From Formosa haliotis (GTDB lineage: Bacteria; Bacteroidota; Bacteroidia; Flavobacteriales; Flavobacteriaceae): a stretch of 64,000 bases of DNA. The notes beneath the pieces were generated by a model. It saw only the letters and a list, made by a program, of their open reading frames with translations, made no database searches and was not told the origin of the DNA. The stretch covers positions 1,113,501-1,177,500 of the forward strand of contig NZ_BDEL01000001.1 in the NCBI RefSeq assembly GCF_001685485.1, read 5' to 3'. The stretch's first letter is position 1. Every line of letters begins with the position of its first letter. A program made the position numbers and the translations under genes. Shown here piece by piece: positions 27,390 through 37,322 of this stretch.

Positions 27390-28026
27390 TTTTAATTTTA
27401 AAGATTATATAGAAATTTTAGGTGCAGTATTTGTGTCTTTAGGAGGCTCGACTGTTATCATTTTGGGACTTTCGAAATGGTTTGGAGATGTCTTTGCTCA
27501 AAAATTAATTCTTGGTTTCAAGAATAGACACGAAAAAGACCTTGAAGACTTAAAAAGCGGATATCAAAAAGAACTAGAATCTACAAAAGTTGAACTTGAC
27601 AAAGCCAAATCACAATTTTTACGTTACACAGAAAAACAATTTGAACTGTACAATGACTTGTGGAAAGTATTGCTTTATACAAAAAATCAAGCCGATTCAT
27701 TATGGGAAGTTGCTAATCCAGACCAAATACCTTCTTTTTCTGAACAAATCAAACTTTCAAAAGACGCAATAGATGACAATATGCTTTTGATAGAAGAGAG
27801 CCATTATGAAAAGTTAATGGTTTTAATTAAACAGTTTGAACAGTTTCAATTTGGGAAAATTAGGCTTGTCGATTTAAGAGGACAAACACCAGAGGAGATA
27901 ATTGAATTAGGACTTACTAAAGAACAAATACAGCAAACGATAGGTTTGAATAAATCAATTAAGGACAATTATGACAACTTAATTATGGAGATTGGAAAAA
28001 CCTTTAGAGAACAAATTAAAGGATAA
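27382..28026 (+). CDS. Membrane-anchored coiled-coil protein
   Basis: 214 residues. One N-terminal transmembrane helix (about 10-30, GAVFVSLGGSTVIILGLSKW), then a long coiled coil (about 45-85), then a mixed helical region. Family not recognised, but this layout is common in small Bacteroidota membrane proteins. Second gene of the cassette. Confidence 0.5.
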   Translation: MVDFNFKDYIEILGAVFVSLGGSTVIILGLSKWFGDVFAQKLILGFKNRHEKDLEDLKSGYQKELESTKVELDKAKSQFLRYTEKQFELYNDLWKVLLYTKNQADSLWEVANPDQIPSFSEQIKLSKDAIDDNMLLIEESHYEKLMVLIKQFEQFQFGKIRLVDLRGQTPEEIIELGLTKEQIQQTIGLNKSIKDNYDNLIMEIGKTFREQIKG

Positions 28027-28038
28027 AATACGTTGCAC

Positions 28039-28161
28039 AACACCGTATATAATTTATTGCTAGTTCTAGCCTACTTACGAAAGTCCTCGCGGACTTTCTA
28101 TCTGTGATTTATTTGCTAACTTTAGTGCTTAAACACGCAACAAACCATATACAAAACCGTT
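28039..28161 (+). repeat. attC22 (attC-like site)
   Basis: R'' GTTGCACAAC complements GTTGTGCAAC. Central hairpin GAAAGTCC/GGACTTTC. Confidence 0.85.
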
Positions 28162-28179
28162 GGCATTAATTTGAGAATA

Positions 28180-29145
28180 ATGGATAAATTGAAAGAAAAA
28201 TTGTTTTATTTATATTCTGAATTAATAAGTTTGGATATCGCTTTTGAGCATAAAAAAGAAATAGACTTTTCACGTGAACTAAATACAGAAATAGATTATC
28301 GTTCTAAGATAATTAAGAAGACAAATAGTATGTTTTCCTCAAACTTTATTTCTGCAATTAAGAGTATTGAAGATGGAAAATATTTATATGGAATATTTCT
28401 TGACGAGTTGTTTGAAAGTATTCTAAATGTAGATTTTTTAAAACAGAAAATTCAAACAGTTGACTTATATGCAATTTATACTATATCTAAAAATACTACA
28501 TCTGAATTTGAATTTATTGAAAAAGTAAAAAATCAAGTTGATTTAGTTTTTCTTGTAGATTTAATTGAAGCTACTCAATTATTAAATTCTTACGACTATT
28601 ATTTAAATAATAAACCAAAGAAAAACAAAGTAAATATCTTTATAAATGATTTAATAAAAGGCATTTCACATCTTCAGGAAGAATTAGATTTAACAGTATT
28701 ACAAAAAATATTTTCAAATAAAAAAAGTGAGTCCCTTTTTAGAGACAATCTTAGTTTTTATCTAAAAGGTGCTGGTTACAAAACAATTTCTGAATCAAAA
28801 AAAGGAGCTAATAGAATTGACTTAAAAATTTATAAAAATTTAGACGTTTATAAAGCTGAATTCAAAGGTTGGTGGAATAATGACAAAAAAGAAATAGTTA
28901 GTCAAATAAACCAATATTTAACTGATTTTGACGAATATGGTTTTATATTTATGATTAATGACAAACAGAAAAGAATTAAAGATGAATATTTTGAATTAAT
29001 TAAACGTGATTCATCAGATTACATAAAAAACAGCTTAAAAACTATAACAATTGATAATTTCAAATTTTATCATTCTTCTCATTATTTCGGAGATAATGCG
29101 GAAAAAAAATTATTTCATTTTATATTTAATATTTATAAAAACTAA
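28180..29145 (+). CDS. PD-(D/E)XK-like endonuclease, putative
   Basis: 321 residues from ATG 28180 (TTG 28171 possible). The N-terminal 190 residues are helical. Residues about 195-240 read ISESKKGANRIDLKIY then YKAEFKGWW, giving the D...ExK pattern of restriction-like nucleases, followed by a helix with QINQYLTDFDEYGFIFMI typical of that fold's end. Likely a defence or DNA-processing nuclease; alone in its cassette. Confidence 0.5.
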   Translation: MDKLKEKLFYLYSELISLDIAFEHKKEIDFSRELNTEIDYRSKIIKKTNSMFSSNFISAIKSIEDGKYLYGIFLDELFESILNVDFLKQKIQTVDLYAIYTISKNTTSEFEFIEKVKNQVDLVFLVDLIEATQLLNSYDYYLNNKPKKNKVNIFINDLIKGISHLQEELDLTVLQKIFSNKKSESLFRDNLSFYLKGAGYKTISESKKGANRIDLKIYKNLDVYKAEFKGWWNNDKKEIVSQINQYLTDFDEYGFIFMINDKQKRIKDEYFELIKRDSSDYIKNSLKTITIDNFKFYHSSHYFGDNAEKKLFHFIFNIYKN

Positions 29146-29149
29146 TGCC

Positions 29150-29273
29150 AACAACGTGTATAATTCATTGCTAGTTGTAGCCAACTTACGAAAGTCCTCG
29201 CGGACTTTCTATCTGTGATTTATTTGCTAAATTTAGTGCTTAAACACACAACGAAATCATACACAAACACGTT
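29150..29273 (+). repeat. attC23 (attC-like site)
   Basis: R'' TAATGCCAAC complements GTTGGCATTA. Central hairpin GAAAGTCC/GGACTTTC. Confidence 0.85.
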
Positions 29274-29794
29274 GCGTTTAATATGAATGACTTTCGGTCA
29301 TCCCCCAAACTTTGCGGCTTGCTACGAGGTTTTTTTTGATTTATAAAAATCAGTTGATTTAAAAACGAGTTAAGGAGAATTTCAAATCGCAAACTGTGCG
29401 CTAGAAATCGTTGAGAGCGCGCTCTCAAAACGTTTGCAACGTTAAACAGTTTGTTTTAAGTTATTGAAAAAAAATGAGAAAGTCAAGTTTTTGGTGTTAT
29501 TTAACACCGCCAATGATCTGATAACAAGATGTTTGTAGTCGGCTATATCAATGGCTTAAGATTTTTATAAATTTTTAAACTGCAACGGAATCGAAGCAAG
29601 TTTTATTTTAAGACAAGTCATATAAAGCTTTATATAACCAATCTTAAAAGAAAATCAAGTTTGGGTGCTGGTCACCTTATGTAGCGTCCTCCATACACCG
29701 TATTTAGTGGATGAGAGAAGATTAAAGATCCAGGTGTAAAAAAAAGAATTTAGAAAGCTATAAAAGACTGGAAAATAAAAATACTAAACACAAC
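29271..29794 (+). repeat. ORF-less cassette element A, variant copy 4
   Basis: Variant A': differs from copies 1-3 by scattered substitutions (CAATGATCTG, GTTTGTAGTCGGC, GTGCTGG) that copies 5 and 6 share. The 18-bp palindrome is kept. No gene seen. Confidence 0.65.
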
Positions 29795-29912
29795 AGCGCA
29801 TATAAAAAATAGCAGTTAAGAGCAAAAACGAAATATAATTTATAAATTTAAACCTGTGCCGATACGAAAAGTTAGTTTGTAGATCCTGCTACTTTTCATA
29901 TTCGCCATCGTT
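29792..29912 (+). repeat. attC24 (end of element A')
   Basis: As attC2 with small differences (CTGTGCCGATACG). Confidence 0.7.
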
Positions 29913-29946
29913 GGGCATAATTTGAGGAAAATGACACAAAATAAAA

Positions 29947-29972
29947 AACCTCTCAAAATAAATCGAGAGGTT
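29947..29972 (+). terminator. Hairpin upstream of the Abi gene, possible terminator
   Basis: AACCTCTC and GAGAGGTT form an 8-bp stem with a 10-base loop. No long U tract follows, so termination is uncertain. It lies at the cassette start and would insulate the gene from read-through. Confidence 0.4.
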
Positions 29973-30047
29973 CTGTATATCTTTCACTTAATTACGTTTC
30001 TATAAAGAAAGAGGCTTGATTAAGCATTACAGTACAAAATAAGTGAA

Positions 30048-30055
30048 TATATTTG
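30048..30055 (+). promoter_or_regulatory. Candidate -7 box inside the Abi cassette
   Basis: TATATTTG fits TAnnTTTG, 28 bases before the TTG start. No well-spaced -33 TTG (nearest is 29 bases upstream). Together with the hairpin it suggests independent expression. Confidence 0.35.
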
Positions 30056-30082
30056 TAATAGACAAATAAAAGCAAGAAAATA

Positions 30083-30763
30083 TTGGAATATCAAAAATTA
30101 GAATACTACCTGTCGCAACCAAGATTAGACCGATTTTTAATAGCGACTGGTAATTCAAAATCTAAAGCTCAAAAATTATACAGAATTAATTTAAGAACAG
30201 CGCAAGCTTTCTATCCTGTGCTAAACTTATTTGAAATATTCTTTAGAAACATTGTAAATTATCAAGTGTCGTCACATTTTGCTAATCCGAATTGGATAAT
30301 CGCAGAAAGAAATGGTTTTATGAATCACCCTTCACTAACTTCATCCAGATTCTTTTTGAAAAACTCAATTACCAAAGCAGAAAGAACTATTCGCAGAAAA
30401 GGTGGAATTGTAACATCAGGAAAAGTAATAGCGGAACAGTCATTTGGATTTTGGACAAGTCTATTTGATACTCACCATTACAGATTAATTGGAGGAGTAG
30501 TTATTCATTGTTTTCCAAACAAACCAAATCACGTGAATCGAAATATTTTAAATCAGAAACTCAACAATATTAGAGAATTTAGAAACCGAGTTTATCACAA
30601 CGAACCGATTTGCTTTAATGGAAATGTCATTGATTTTACAGAAGCGACAAATATAAAAAACGAGATTTACGAATTATTGGAATGGATAGATGCTGACTTA
30701 ACCGATTATGTGGATTATTTCAACGGAATAGACACGAAAATAAATATGGTAAATAACCTATAA
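30083..30763 (+). CDS. Abi-family HEPN protein (Abi_2/AbiF-like)
   Basis: 226 residues starting at TTG 30083. The helical body with SKAQKLYRINLRTAQAFYPV and the C-terminal REFRNRVYHNEPI (about 165-177, R-x5-H) matches Abi_2-type proteins, HEPN RNase-like abortive-infection factors. It has about 170 bases of its own leader with a hairpin and promoter-like box, unlike most cassettes here. Confidence 0.65.
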   Translation: MEYQKLEYYLSQPRLDRFLIATGNSKSKAQKLYRINLRTAQAFYPVLNLFEIFFRNIVNYQVSSHFANPNWIIAERNGFMNHPSLTSSRFFLKNSITKAERTIRRKGGIVTSGKVIAEQSFGFWTSLFDTHHYRLIGGVVIHCFPNKPNHVNRNILNQKLNNIREFRNRVYHNEPICFNGNVIDFTEATNIKNEIYELLEWIDADLTDYVDYFNGIDTKINMVNNL

Positions 30764-30774
30764 AAACTATGCCC

Positions 30775-30897
30775 AACAATGGCTATAAGTAATTGCTTGT
30801 TCTCGCCTACTTCTGAAAATCCTCGCGGATTTTCAGTTTGGTGTGTACTGGCAAAGTTAAGTGCTAAACCACGCAACTACTCATAGCCGAGACCGTT
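30775..30897 (+). repeat. attC25 (attC-like site)
   Basis: R'' TATGCCCAAC complements GTTGGGCATA. Central hairpin GAAAATCC/GGATTTTC. Confidence 0.85.
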
Positions 30898-30925
30898 AGG
30901 GCTAATTTCCAAAACAAAATACTTT

Positions 30926-32129
30926 ATGAGTAATAAAACACATATTGAGAAAACAGGAGCCGAAACAAAATCAATTGGATTCGATTTTCAATATTACTTT
31001 TTCTTGTGGAAATTATTAACCCTAAATAAAGGTGAATCTGTTGGTTTAGAGGTAAAAGATGATGTACACACTGAACTAAAAAATGATATTAATATTTTTT
31101 ATCAAGTTAAGCACTCTGTACAAAAAATAAGCAGGGTGATATAAAAATATGACCGCATCTGATATTGATTTATGGAAAACGTTATATAATTGGGCGAAAG
31201 TAATAAGTGATGAAAATGACAACCGAAAAGAAATAAAATCACAATTGGAATTTATTCATAAATCTCATTTTGTGATGTGGAGTAATAAAAATAATAGCTC
31301 TAAAAATCAAATTATTGACAATATAGAAAAACTAAAGAACAAGACTATTTCTATTGATAATTTCATCAAAAACATCAAGAAATTTGAGGAAAACTCAGAG
31401 AATGATACAATAAAAAAATACATAACCGAATTTTTACTTTTAGATAAAAATGTTCTTAATCATTACATATCAAAAATCACTTTTGAACTAGGTGAAGATG
31501 AAATACTTCAAAATTGTAAAGACGCAATAGAAACAAAGTTAATTCCAAAAAATAAAGTTGATGATGTTTTTGCAAAAATTGATTCAAGGATAAGAGAAGA
31601 TAATTTTATAGAAATTAAAACTGGTAATAAAATTCAAATCAGTTTTGAAGATTTTCAGAAAAAATACAGAAAGTATTTTAATAATACCCGAACAGAAAAG
31701 CTACAAATTGTACCTCTAACAATCGATTTACCCGATAAATTAGAAAGTCAAATATTCATTAAACAATTATTAGAGATTAATGATATTGAAATTGATGAAA
31801 TAGATTTGATGGCTAAATTCACACGTTTTAAACTTAATCTAGAAAACAATATTGCTCATTGGTATAAAGAGGGAGAAATAACTATTGAAGAGATTAACAG
31901 TTACCGAGATGAAGCCAAATTGAAGTGGTTTAATAAATTTAGAGCTCTAACTAAAAAATCAGATTTTAATGATGAATTTAGTTTGGATATTTTAAATCAT
32001 CTAAGAGAAGTAAAACTTAAAATTGATGGTCAAGAATTAAGTACTGAATTGAGTAATGGTGAATTTTATTATTTATCTGATTTACCAGAAATTGGATGGA
32101 AAAAAGATTGGGAAAAACATAAAAAATGA
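30926..32129 (+). pseudogene. ABC-3C effector (nuclease-like N-terminus), frameshifted
   Basis: Frames 30926-31144 and 31149-32129 look like one protein of about 400 residues. The first (ETKSIGFDFQYYFFLWKLL, then EVKDDVHTEL and FYQVKHS) resembles the dsDNA-nuclease-type N-terminal domain with Asp/Glu...QVK. The second ends in the ABC-3C C-terminal domain (GEFYYLSDLPEIGWKKDW). Adding one A to each of two A runs (about 31121 and 31143) joins them as QKNKQGDIKNMTASD. So it is either inactivated or mis-sequenced. It overlaps the next gene by 4 bases. Confidence 0.6.
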
Positions 32130-32569
32130 ATTTAGAAAACTATAACAATATTGGAATCACCTCTATAGCCATAAGCTCTGTTTTGTCTTTATCTAAAGAG
32201 CTCTCTATATCTAAAGCTTTACTTATTATGCCTTTATTTACAAGCAAAGCCTTAACAGCACATTTATCAAGAAAAACAACTGAAATAAAAAGTATTGAAA
32301 AATTAATATCTGAAAAAACTCCTTTATTTTCAAATTTTAATAAAAGGTATTATGATACATTAGCTAATTCACTAAATGCAATACAACTTTTAATTGAGAC
32401 TAATAGCATTTTAATTAAAGATGGTAATTTAATTAATAATCAGCACTTTAATTTTGAGAAAGCTATGGGTAAAAGAGCTGATAAAATAAATTTAGCATCT
32501 AAAAATGTATCAAAATTACTAAATGAAAATACTGAAAAACTTTACTTAAATCTTAGAATAGAATTATGA
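32126..32569 (+). CDS. ABC-three-component middle component
   Basis: 147 residues. NNIGITSIAISSVLSL then SKALLIMPLFTSKALTAHL is the pattern of the middle component of ABC-3C conflict systems, which is thought to link the ATPase with the effector. Overlaps both neighbours by 4 bases, so the three are one operon. Confidence 0.6.
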   Translation: MNLENYNNIGITSIAISSVLSLSKELSISKALLIMPLFTSKALTAHLSRKTTEIKSIEKLISEKTPLFSNFNKRYYDTLANSLNAIQLLIETNSILIKDGNLINNQHFNFEKAMGKRADKINLASKNVSKLLNENTEKLYLNLRIEL

Positions 32570-34416
32570 AATATAATATTGAAAAAATAATTCTTTGGCT
32601 TAAAAATGGAAAAAAAAGAGAATTAGAGTTTAAGCCTAACAAGGTTAATGTAATTACGGGAGATAGTAATACAGGAAAAACAGCTATTTTAGAAATAATA
32701 GATTATTGTTTTTTTTCTAGTAAATCAACAATTTCAGAAAGTATTATTAATGAGAATGTTTCTTGGTATGGTTTAAAAATAAACATAAACGATAAAAAAT
32801 ATACCATTGGAAGAAAGGCTTTATTTGAAGGAAATGTTTCAAGTGAGTATTATTTTTCATCTATAGGTGAAATTCCTTTAAAGATTCCAGAATCAAATAA
32901 TACTGAGGAAAATATAAAATCAATAATCGAAACTGAATTTAGCATAGATAAAACAGTTTCATTTCCTATTGGTTATGGAAGTAATAATATTAAAGTAGGT
33001 TCTAAGATTTCAATACGATATTTTTTGATGTTTAATATTATTTCTCAAGACCTCATTACAAACTCACAAGGAATATTTTTTGATAAACAAAATGAATCGA
33101 GATACAGAGATGCGTTACCTAGAATTTTTGATATTGCTACTGGTATAGAAAAAATTGAAAACATACTCAAAAAAGAGAAAAAAGTAGAATTAGAAAAGAA
33201 ACTAGCAAAACTAAAACGTAAAGAATCTGAAATATCTAAAAAAACAGAATATTTTCAACGAGAACAAAAAGCATTAGTAAAAAAAGCTAAAGAATTTTCC
33301 TTAATAAACCCTGACACAGTTGAAAAAGAAGCCGTAGGCGAATTAAATGAAGTTGTAAATGGTGCTATAATAGTAACTGGAACAGGTGTTGAAAGAGCAA
33401 AATTAGAAAAAGAAAGAAATATCATTAAACGAAAAATCAAGAATTTAAAAGATTTCACTAATGAATATTCTATTTTCAAAAAGAATCTAACGGATGTTGA
33501 AGACAGTTTAAAACCTATAACTTTTATTCAGAGAGAAACAGACAAAATAATTAAAACAGGTAATTTCAAAAGTCTTATTTCACAATTATCCACCGAGCTA
33601 AATGAAATAAAAGAAGCTAGAAAAACAAAAACTCCAATTGACAAACAGGTTTTAGACGAAATTTCTCAATTAACCACACAATTGTCTTCTTTAGAAGATA
33701 AATTAGAATCCTTACCTAAGGAGAATAAAATTTTCGAAAATGAGAAGGAAAAATATATGTTTATAGGAGAAGTAAAAGCCAAAATAAACTTATACTCAAA
33801 ATCAGACTCATCTCCATCAGTTTCTGTAAAAACAGAAATACAAAAAATAGAAGAAGAGCTAGAATCAATAATAATTACTGACACAGAAACAAAAAGAGAA
33901 TTAACAATAAAGTTGATAGAAGAAATTATACAAGAGTATATGATTACTGTTGATAATGCAATGGAAAATTATAAAGATTTTTTACCTGTGTTTGATTACA
34001 AAACCAAATCTTTATTATTAAGAAAACCTAAAACAACGTTTTATGAAAATGTTGGAAGTAGTTCTAATCATATGTTTTTACATTTATTTTTTTCATTAGC
34101 AATACACGAAATAATTTTTAAAAACGAATCTCCTTATGTAGCTCCATTTATAGTTATTGACCAACCAAGTAGACCTTATTACGGAGATGATGGAAAAACA
34201 AGATTGGATAAAGACCATAGTGATGATTACAAAATAACTCAGGCTTTTAAATTATTAGATAAATTCATTGAAGAAAGAAACGAAAATGGAGGTGAATTCC
34301 AAATGATTGTATTTGAACATATTTCAAAGAATTTATTTAAAGATATGAAAAATGTTTACCTAGTCGATTCTGAATTTAAGAATGGAAATGCATTAATTCC
34401 CAAAAAAATGATATAA
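32566..34416 (+). CDS. SMC-like ATPase of ABC-3C system (DUF3732)
   Basis: 616 residues. Walker A GDSNTGKTAIL near residues 28-38; long coiled coil about 190-300 and 340-440; C-terminal VIDQPSRPYYGDDG near 525-538 is the DUF3732 Walker B-like signature. Such SMC-type ATPases sense foreign DNA or phage and activate the effector. Complete, last in the operon; the cassette ends 12 bases later. Confidence 0.75.
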   Translation: MKYNIEKIILWLKNGKKRELEFKPNKVNVITGDSNTGKTAILEIIDYCFFSSKSTISESIINENVSWYGLKININDKKYTIGRKALFEGNVSSEYYFSSIGEIPLKIPESNNTEENIKSIIETEFSIDKTVSFPIGYGSNNIKVGSKISIRYFLMFNIISQDLITNSQGIFFDKQNESRYRDALPRIFDIATGIEKIENILKKEKKVELEKKLAKLKRKESEISKKTEYFQREQKALVKKAKEFSLINPDTVEKEAVGELNEVVNGAIIVTGTGVERAKLEKERNIIKRKIKNLKDFTNEYSIFKKNLTDVEDSLKPITFIQRETDKIIKTGNFKSLISQLSTELNEIKEARKTKTPIDKQVLDEISQLTTQLSSLEDKLESLPKENKIFENEKEKYMFIGEVKAKINLYSKSDSSPSVSVKTEIQKIEEELESIIITDTETKRELTIKLIEEIIQEYMITVDNAMENYKDFLPVFDYKTKSLLLRKPKTTFYENVGSSSNHMFLHLFFSLAIHEIIFKNESPYVAPFIVIDQPSRPYYGDDGKTRLDKDHSDDYKITQAFKLLDKFIEERNENGGEFQMIVFEHISKNLFKDMKNVYLVDSEFKNGNALIPKKMI

Positions 34417-34428
34417 AAAACTAGCCCT

Positions 34429-34552
34429 AACAACGTATATAAAAAATAGCGGTTTAATCGCTTAATCAAAAGTAAATGAATAAATAAAAGGTCAGTTATA
34501 AACCGAAAAATTAGCACTTAAAAATCCGCTACTTTTCATATACAAAACCGTT
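34429..34552 (+). repeat. attC26 (attC-like site)
   Basis: R'' TAGCCCTAAC complements GTTAGGGCTA. Arms TATATAAAAAATAGCGG and CCGCTACTTTTCATATA; no GGATTTTC hairpin. Shares this form with attC33. Confidence 0.8.
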
Positions 34553-34897
34553 AGCTACAATTTCAAAACTCACTCAAACGCGGATTTAACGCCAAGTTTT
34601 GAGATAAATTTATCACTCAAATTCCACAAAAAAATAATTCCTGATTTTAGAATCTTAAAGGTTTAATTAAAACAAAAACTCAAACCGATTTTTACTCAAA
34701 CGGAATTAAAATCTTCAAAAAAATAAACATAAAACAAATCTTCTGGAATTTCTCACTCAGTCGGTTTTAGGAAATTTAATCAAAATTAATTCCAAAAAGA
34801 AAAATACAAATTTTCAAGAATTGATCACTCACACTGATAAAAAAAAAAGAAAAATCTAAATGGCTGAACTGAACGGAAAATAAAAACTGTAGCTAAC
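34550..34897 (+). repeat. ORF-less cassette element B, copy 2
   Basis: No gene seen. Nearly identical to copy 3 at 49771 and a few percent different from copy 1. Keeps the spaced ACTCAAACGG-like motifs. Confidence 0.6.
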
Positions 34898-35018
34898 ACC
34901 GTTTATAAAAAATGCTTACTTTAGTTCAAGCCTAAGTTTTGTGCCCTTTTGTTTGCTTCTGATTTTCCTTCGGAAAATCCTCGCTACCAAAATCGCACAT
35001 TTCATAAACAAACACGTT
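34895..35018 (+). repeat. attC27 (end of element B)
   Basis: As attC16. Central hairpin GATTTTCC/GGAAAATC. Confidence 0.8.
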
Positions 35019-35466
35019 CTACGCAATTTGCCAAATCAACATTATTTGATGCTTCATTTAGAGTTTTTCGATTTTTAAGATTAATAAAACTGAAATTTAA
35101 TAAACTGATTTTCATAAATTTACGCGGAATTTATCACTCAAACGGATTTTCAAAACGTGCGGAAAATGTTGAATTTAAGGATTTGTCAAAATTCATTTTT
35201 TTACATCGAAAATTGAGCTTCACGAAAAGTTTTAGCTTAAAAACAGAACCGCTAAATGTTGCGGAAAGATTGCTTTAAAAAGTTTTCCAAAATTCAGTTT
35301 TTGACGATAACCATTTTTGAAATCCAAAGTTTTGGTTGAATGATTTTATGTAATAACGTTGCGAACAAATATTGCGGATTGAAAAGCAGCTATTATTGAA
35401 ATTTTAAAATAAACAACAATATTATAACAACTGAAATTTAAACAAAACACAAAAAAACTGCGCACA
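35016..35466 (+). other. Cassette without a convincing gene
   Basis: Begins GTTCTACGCA. An open frame runs through it from the preceding repeat but has no start of its own and no recognisable product. It holds CACTCAAACGGATTTTC, similar to the motif in element B. Its end, TGCGCACAAC once the intron is removed, matches the complement of its start at 8 of 10 bases. Confidence 0.4.
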
Positions 35467-35548
35467 ATCGAGTAGACGGGTGACGACTTAAAAGTCGTCA
35501 CTGCGCCTCTCACACCACCGTACGTACGGGTCTCGTATACGGCGGTTC
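35467..35548 (-). ncRNA. Group II intron domains V and VI
   Basis: Domain V (about 35513-35548): CCGCCGTATACG pairs with CGTACGTACGGTGG across an AGACC turn. Domain VI (35480-35501): perfect stem GTGACGACTT/AAGTCGTCAC. The domain V sequence looks like bacterial classes other than class C. Confidence 0.75.
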
Positions 35549-36827
35549 ACCAAATTGAAGATTGCGTATTATTAATGTAATCTAGCAAAGGTTTATACCC
35601 TTTTCGTTTAAGCCTAGAAACTGTAATAGTAGTCTTTAAAATAGGACTTTGAGCGACTGCCCAACCTCCCATTCTTGTTCTACTCCAAGCATAGGCTTGT
35701 CCGATTTCTATACCTAATTGAATTAGGTTTTTACGTTTCCGCTCTAGCTTTTTCCAATCGTGCCAAATGCAATAGCGCAACCGATTTCTTAACCACTCAT
35801 CTAGCTTTTTAACTTTTGCATAGATATTGGTTAAGCGGTAGTTATTCATCCAGCCTCGACAGACTTGATTAAGCCGTTCTAGGCGTTCGAATAACGACAT
35901 CGGTTTGGTTTTCTTGGTGATGCTTTTTAGGTCACGTTTTAACTTTGCCCAACTTTTATTAGCCACTACAAGTACGTATTGTCCTTTGACTCCCTTTTTA
36001 TAAATGGGTACAAATCCATGACCAAGTAACTCAAAGTTTACAGGTCTGCAGATGCTACTTTTGGTTTTATTTATAGGTAATTTAAGTCTATCTCTTAAAA
36101 AGATAAACAGTTTATTTCCTATAGTTTTTGCCTCGCTTTTACTTTTAGCGTAAACGCTAAAGTCGTCTGCGTAGCGCACATAGCGCAAGATCATACTTTT
36201 CATTTCTTTATCCAAAACATCTAACATAATATTAGATAATAAAGGACTAATGGGACTGCCTTGCGGAATACCTTTTCTGCGCTTTTTCAGCTTCCCATTT
36301 ATTAAAATGGGAGCTCTTAGCCATTTTCGGATTAATCGCAAGGTGGTTGGACATTTTACTTTGCGGTAGATAAGTTGAAGTAAAATACAGTGGTCTACTT
36401 CATCAAAAAATCCTTGTAAATCAATATCTACAATATCTTGGTAACCGGAATTGATATACCCTTGGGCTTGTAATACTGCTTTTTGGATGTTCTTTTGTGG
36501 ACGAAAACCATAACTAACAGGTTCAAAATCATATTCAAAATGAACCATTAATTGTTGGCTTACTGCCTGTTGTAGCCACCTATCTACTACTGTTGGAATT
36601 CCTAATAGTCGGGTTTTACCCTGTCCTTTAGGAATGCTTACTCCTAAAATTGAATCTGGCACATAGCTATTTGTGCGAATAGCAGATAATATAAGCGAAC
36701 GGTTTTCTAATATGTATGCTGAAAGTGCCGTTGTTTTCATACCATCTACGCCGCTCGCACCTTTATTGCGCTCCACTTGTCGTGTCGCTTTAAATAGGTT
36801 TGTTGCCGATAATACCTGTTCAATCAT
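35547..36827 (-). CDS. ltrA-like: Group II intron reverse transcriptase/maturase
   Basis: 426 residues. RT domain with GASGVDGM near 23-30, YGFRPQKN near 106-113, GIPQGSPISPLLSN near 186-199 and the catalytic YADD at 219-222. The maturase X region follows (QVCRGWMNNYR near 318). No HNH endonuclease domain, so it would use target-primed insertion without second-strand cleavage. The frame is intact, so the intron may be mobile. Confidence 0.9.
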   Translation of the reverse strand: MIEQVLSATNLFKATRQVERNKGASGVDGMKTTALSAYILENRSLILSAIRTNSYVPDSILGVSIPKGQGKTRLLGIPTVVDRWLQQAVSQQLMVHFEYDFEPVSYGFRPQKNIQKAVLQAQGYINSGYQDIVDIDLQGFFDEVDHCILLQLIYRKVKCPTTLRLIRKWLRAPILINGKLKKRRKGIPQGSPISPLLSNIMLDVLDKEMKSMILRYVRYADDFSVYAKSKSEAKTIGNKLFIFLRDRLKLPINKTKSSICRPVNFELLGHGFVPIYKKGVKGQYVLVVANKSWAKLKRDLKSITKKTKPMSLFERLERLNQVCRGWMNNYRLTNIYAKVKKLDEWLRNRLRYCIWHDWKKLERKRKNLIQLGIEIGQAYAWSRTRMGGWAVAQSPILKTTITVSRLKRKGYKPLLDYINNTQSSIW

Positions 36828-37322
36828 AGGTTTAATAATTCGTGTACTTCTGTTAGTTTAAAACTAGGCTAGCTAAGCATCCTAATCAAATTCCAACCTA
36901 ATTTAATGTTCAGTCCTTCCTTACCCGTGAGACCTGTACAATTCTTGTTGTACCTCGTTTCCTGTAAGTACTATGACTTCTGCTGACTTCTCTACATAAC
37001 CAACTCGTAGTTGTAGAGATCTCCCCAGGTAATGGCATCTTCTTTCCCTCAATTCCTGCCGTATCTACATACTTACCCTTTTAGTAATCTTGGGGCGTTA
37101 CAATGATGTGGTTGCTTACCCAAGTAAATATGCCTCTGTATACGGTTTCTGTTCGTCAGTACCGAGTTTTGTAGTTCCGCTTCCTTCAGATAAAACCTCA
37201 CGGTTTTCACCCTTGCGACTTACTAATGCTTCAAGACGTTACTCCTGCGCATAAGGGACTTGCACCCTATAGATTAATTATTTACCTTTCCGTAAATCAA
37301 AAGATACTCATGCTGGGCACAC

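Larger units (their letters stand above)
35467..37322 (-). mobile_element. Group II intron in attC28
   Basis: On the minus strand the element starts GTGCCCAGCATGAG (a GTGTG start two bases earlier is possible) and ends CTACTCGAT. Removing it restores TGCGCACAACAACGTG, the normal R'' and attC start, so it sits in the bottom strand at TTGT|T of the recombination site. Domains V and VI are at the 3' end and the RT lies in domain IV; 36828-37322 holds the 5' ribozyme domains. Confidence 0.8.
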
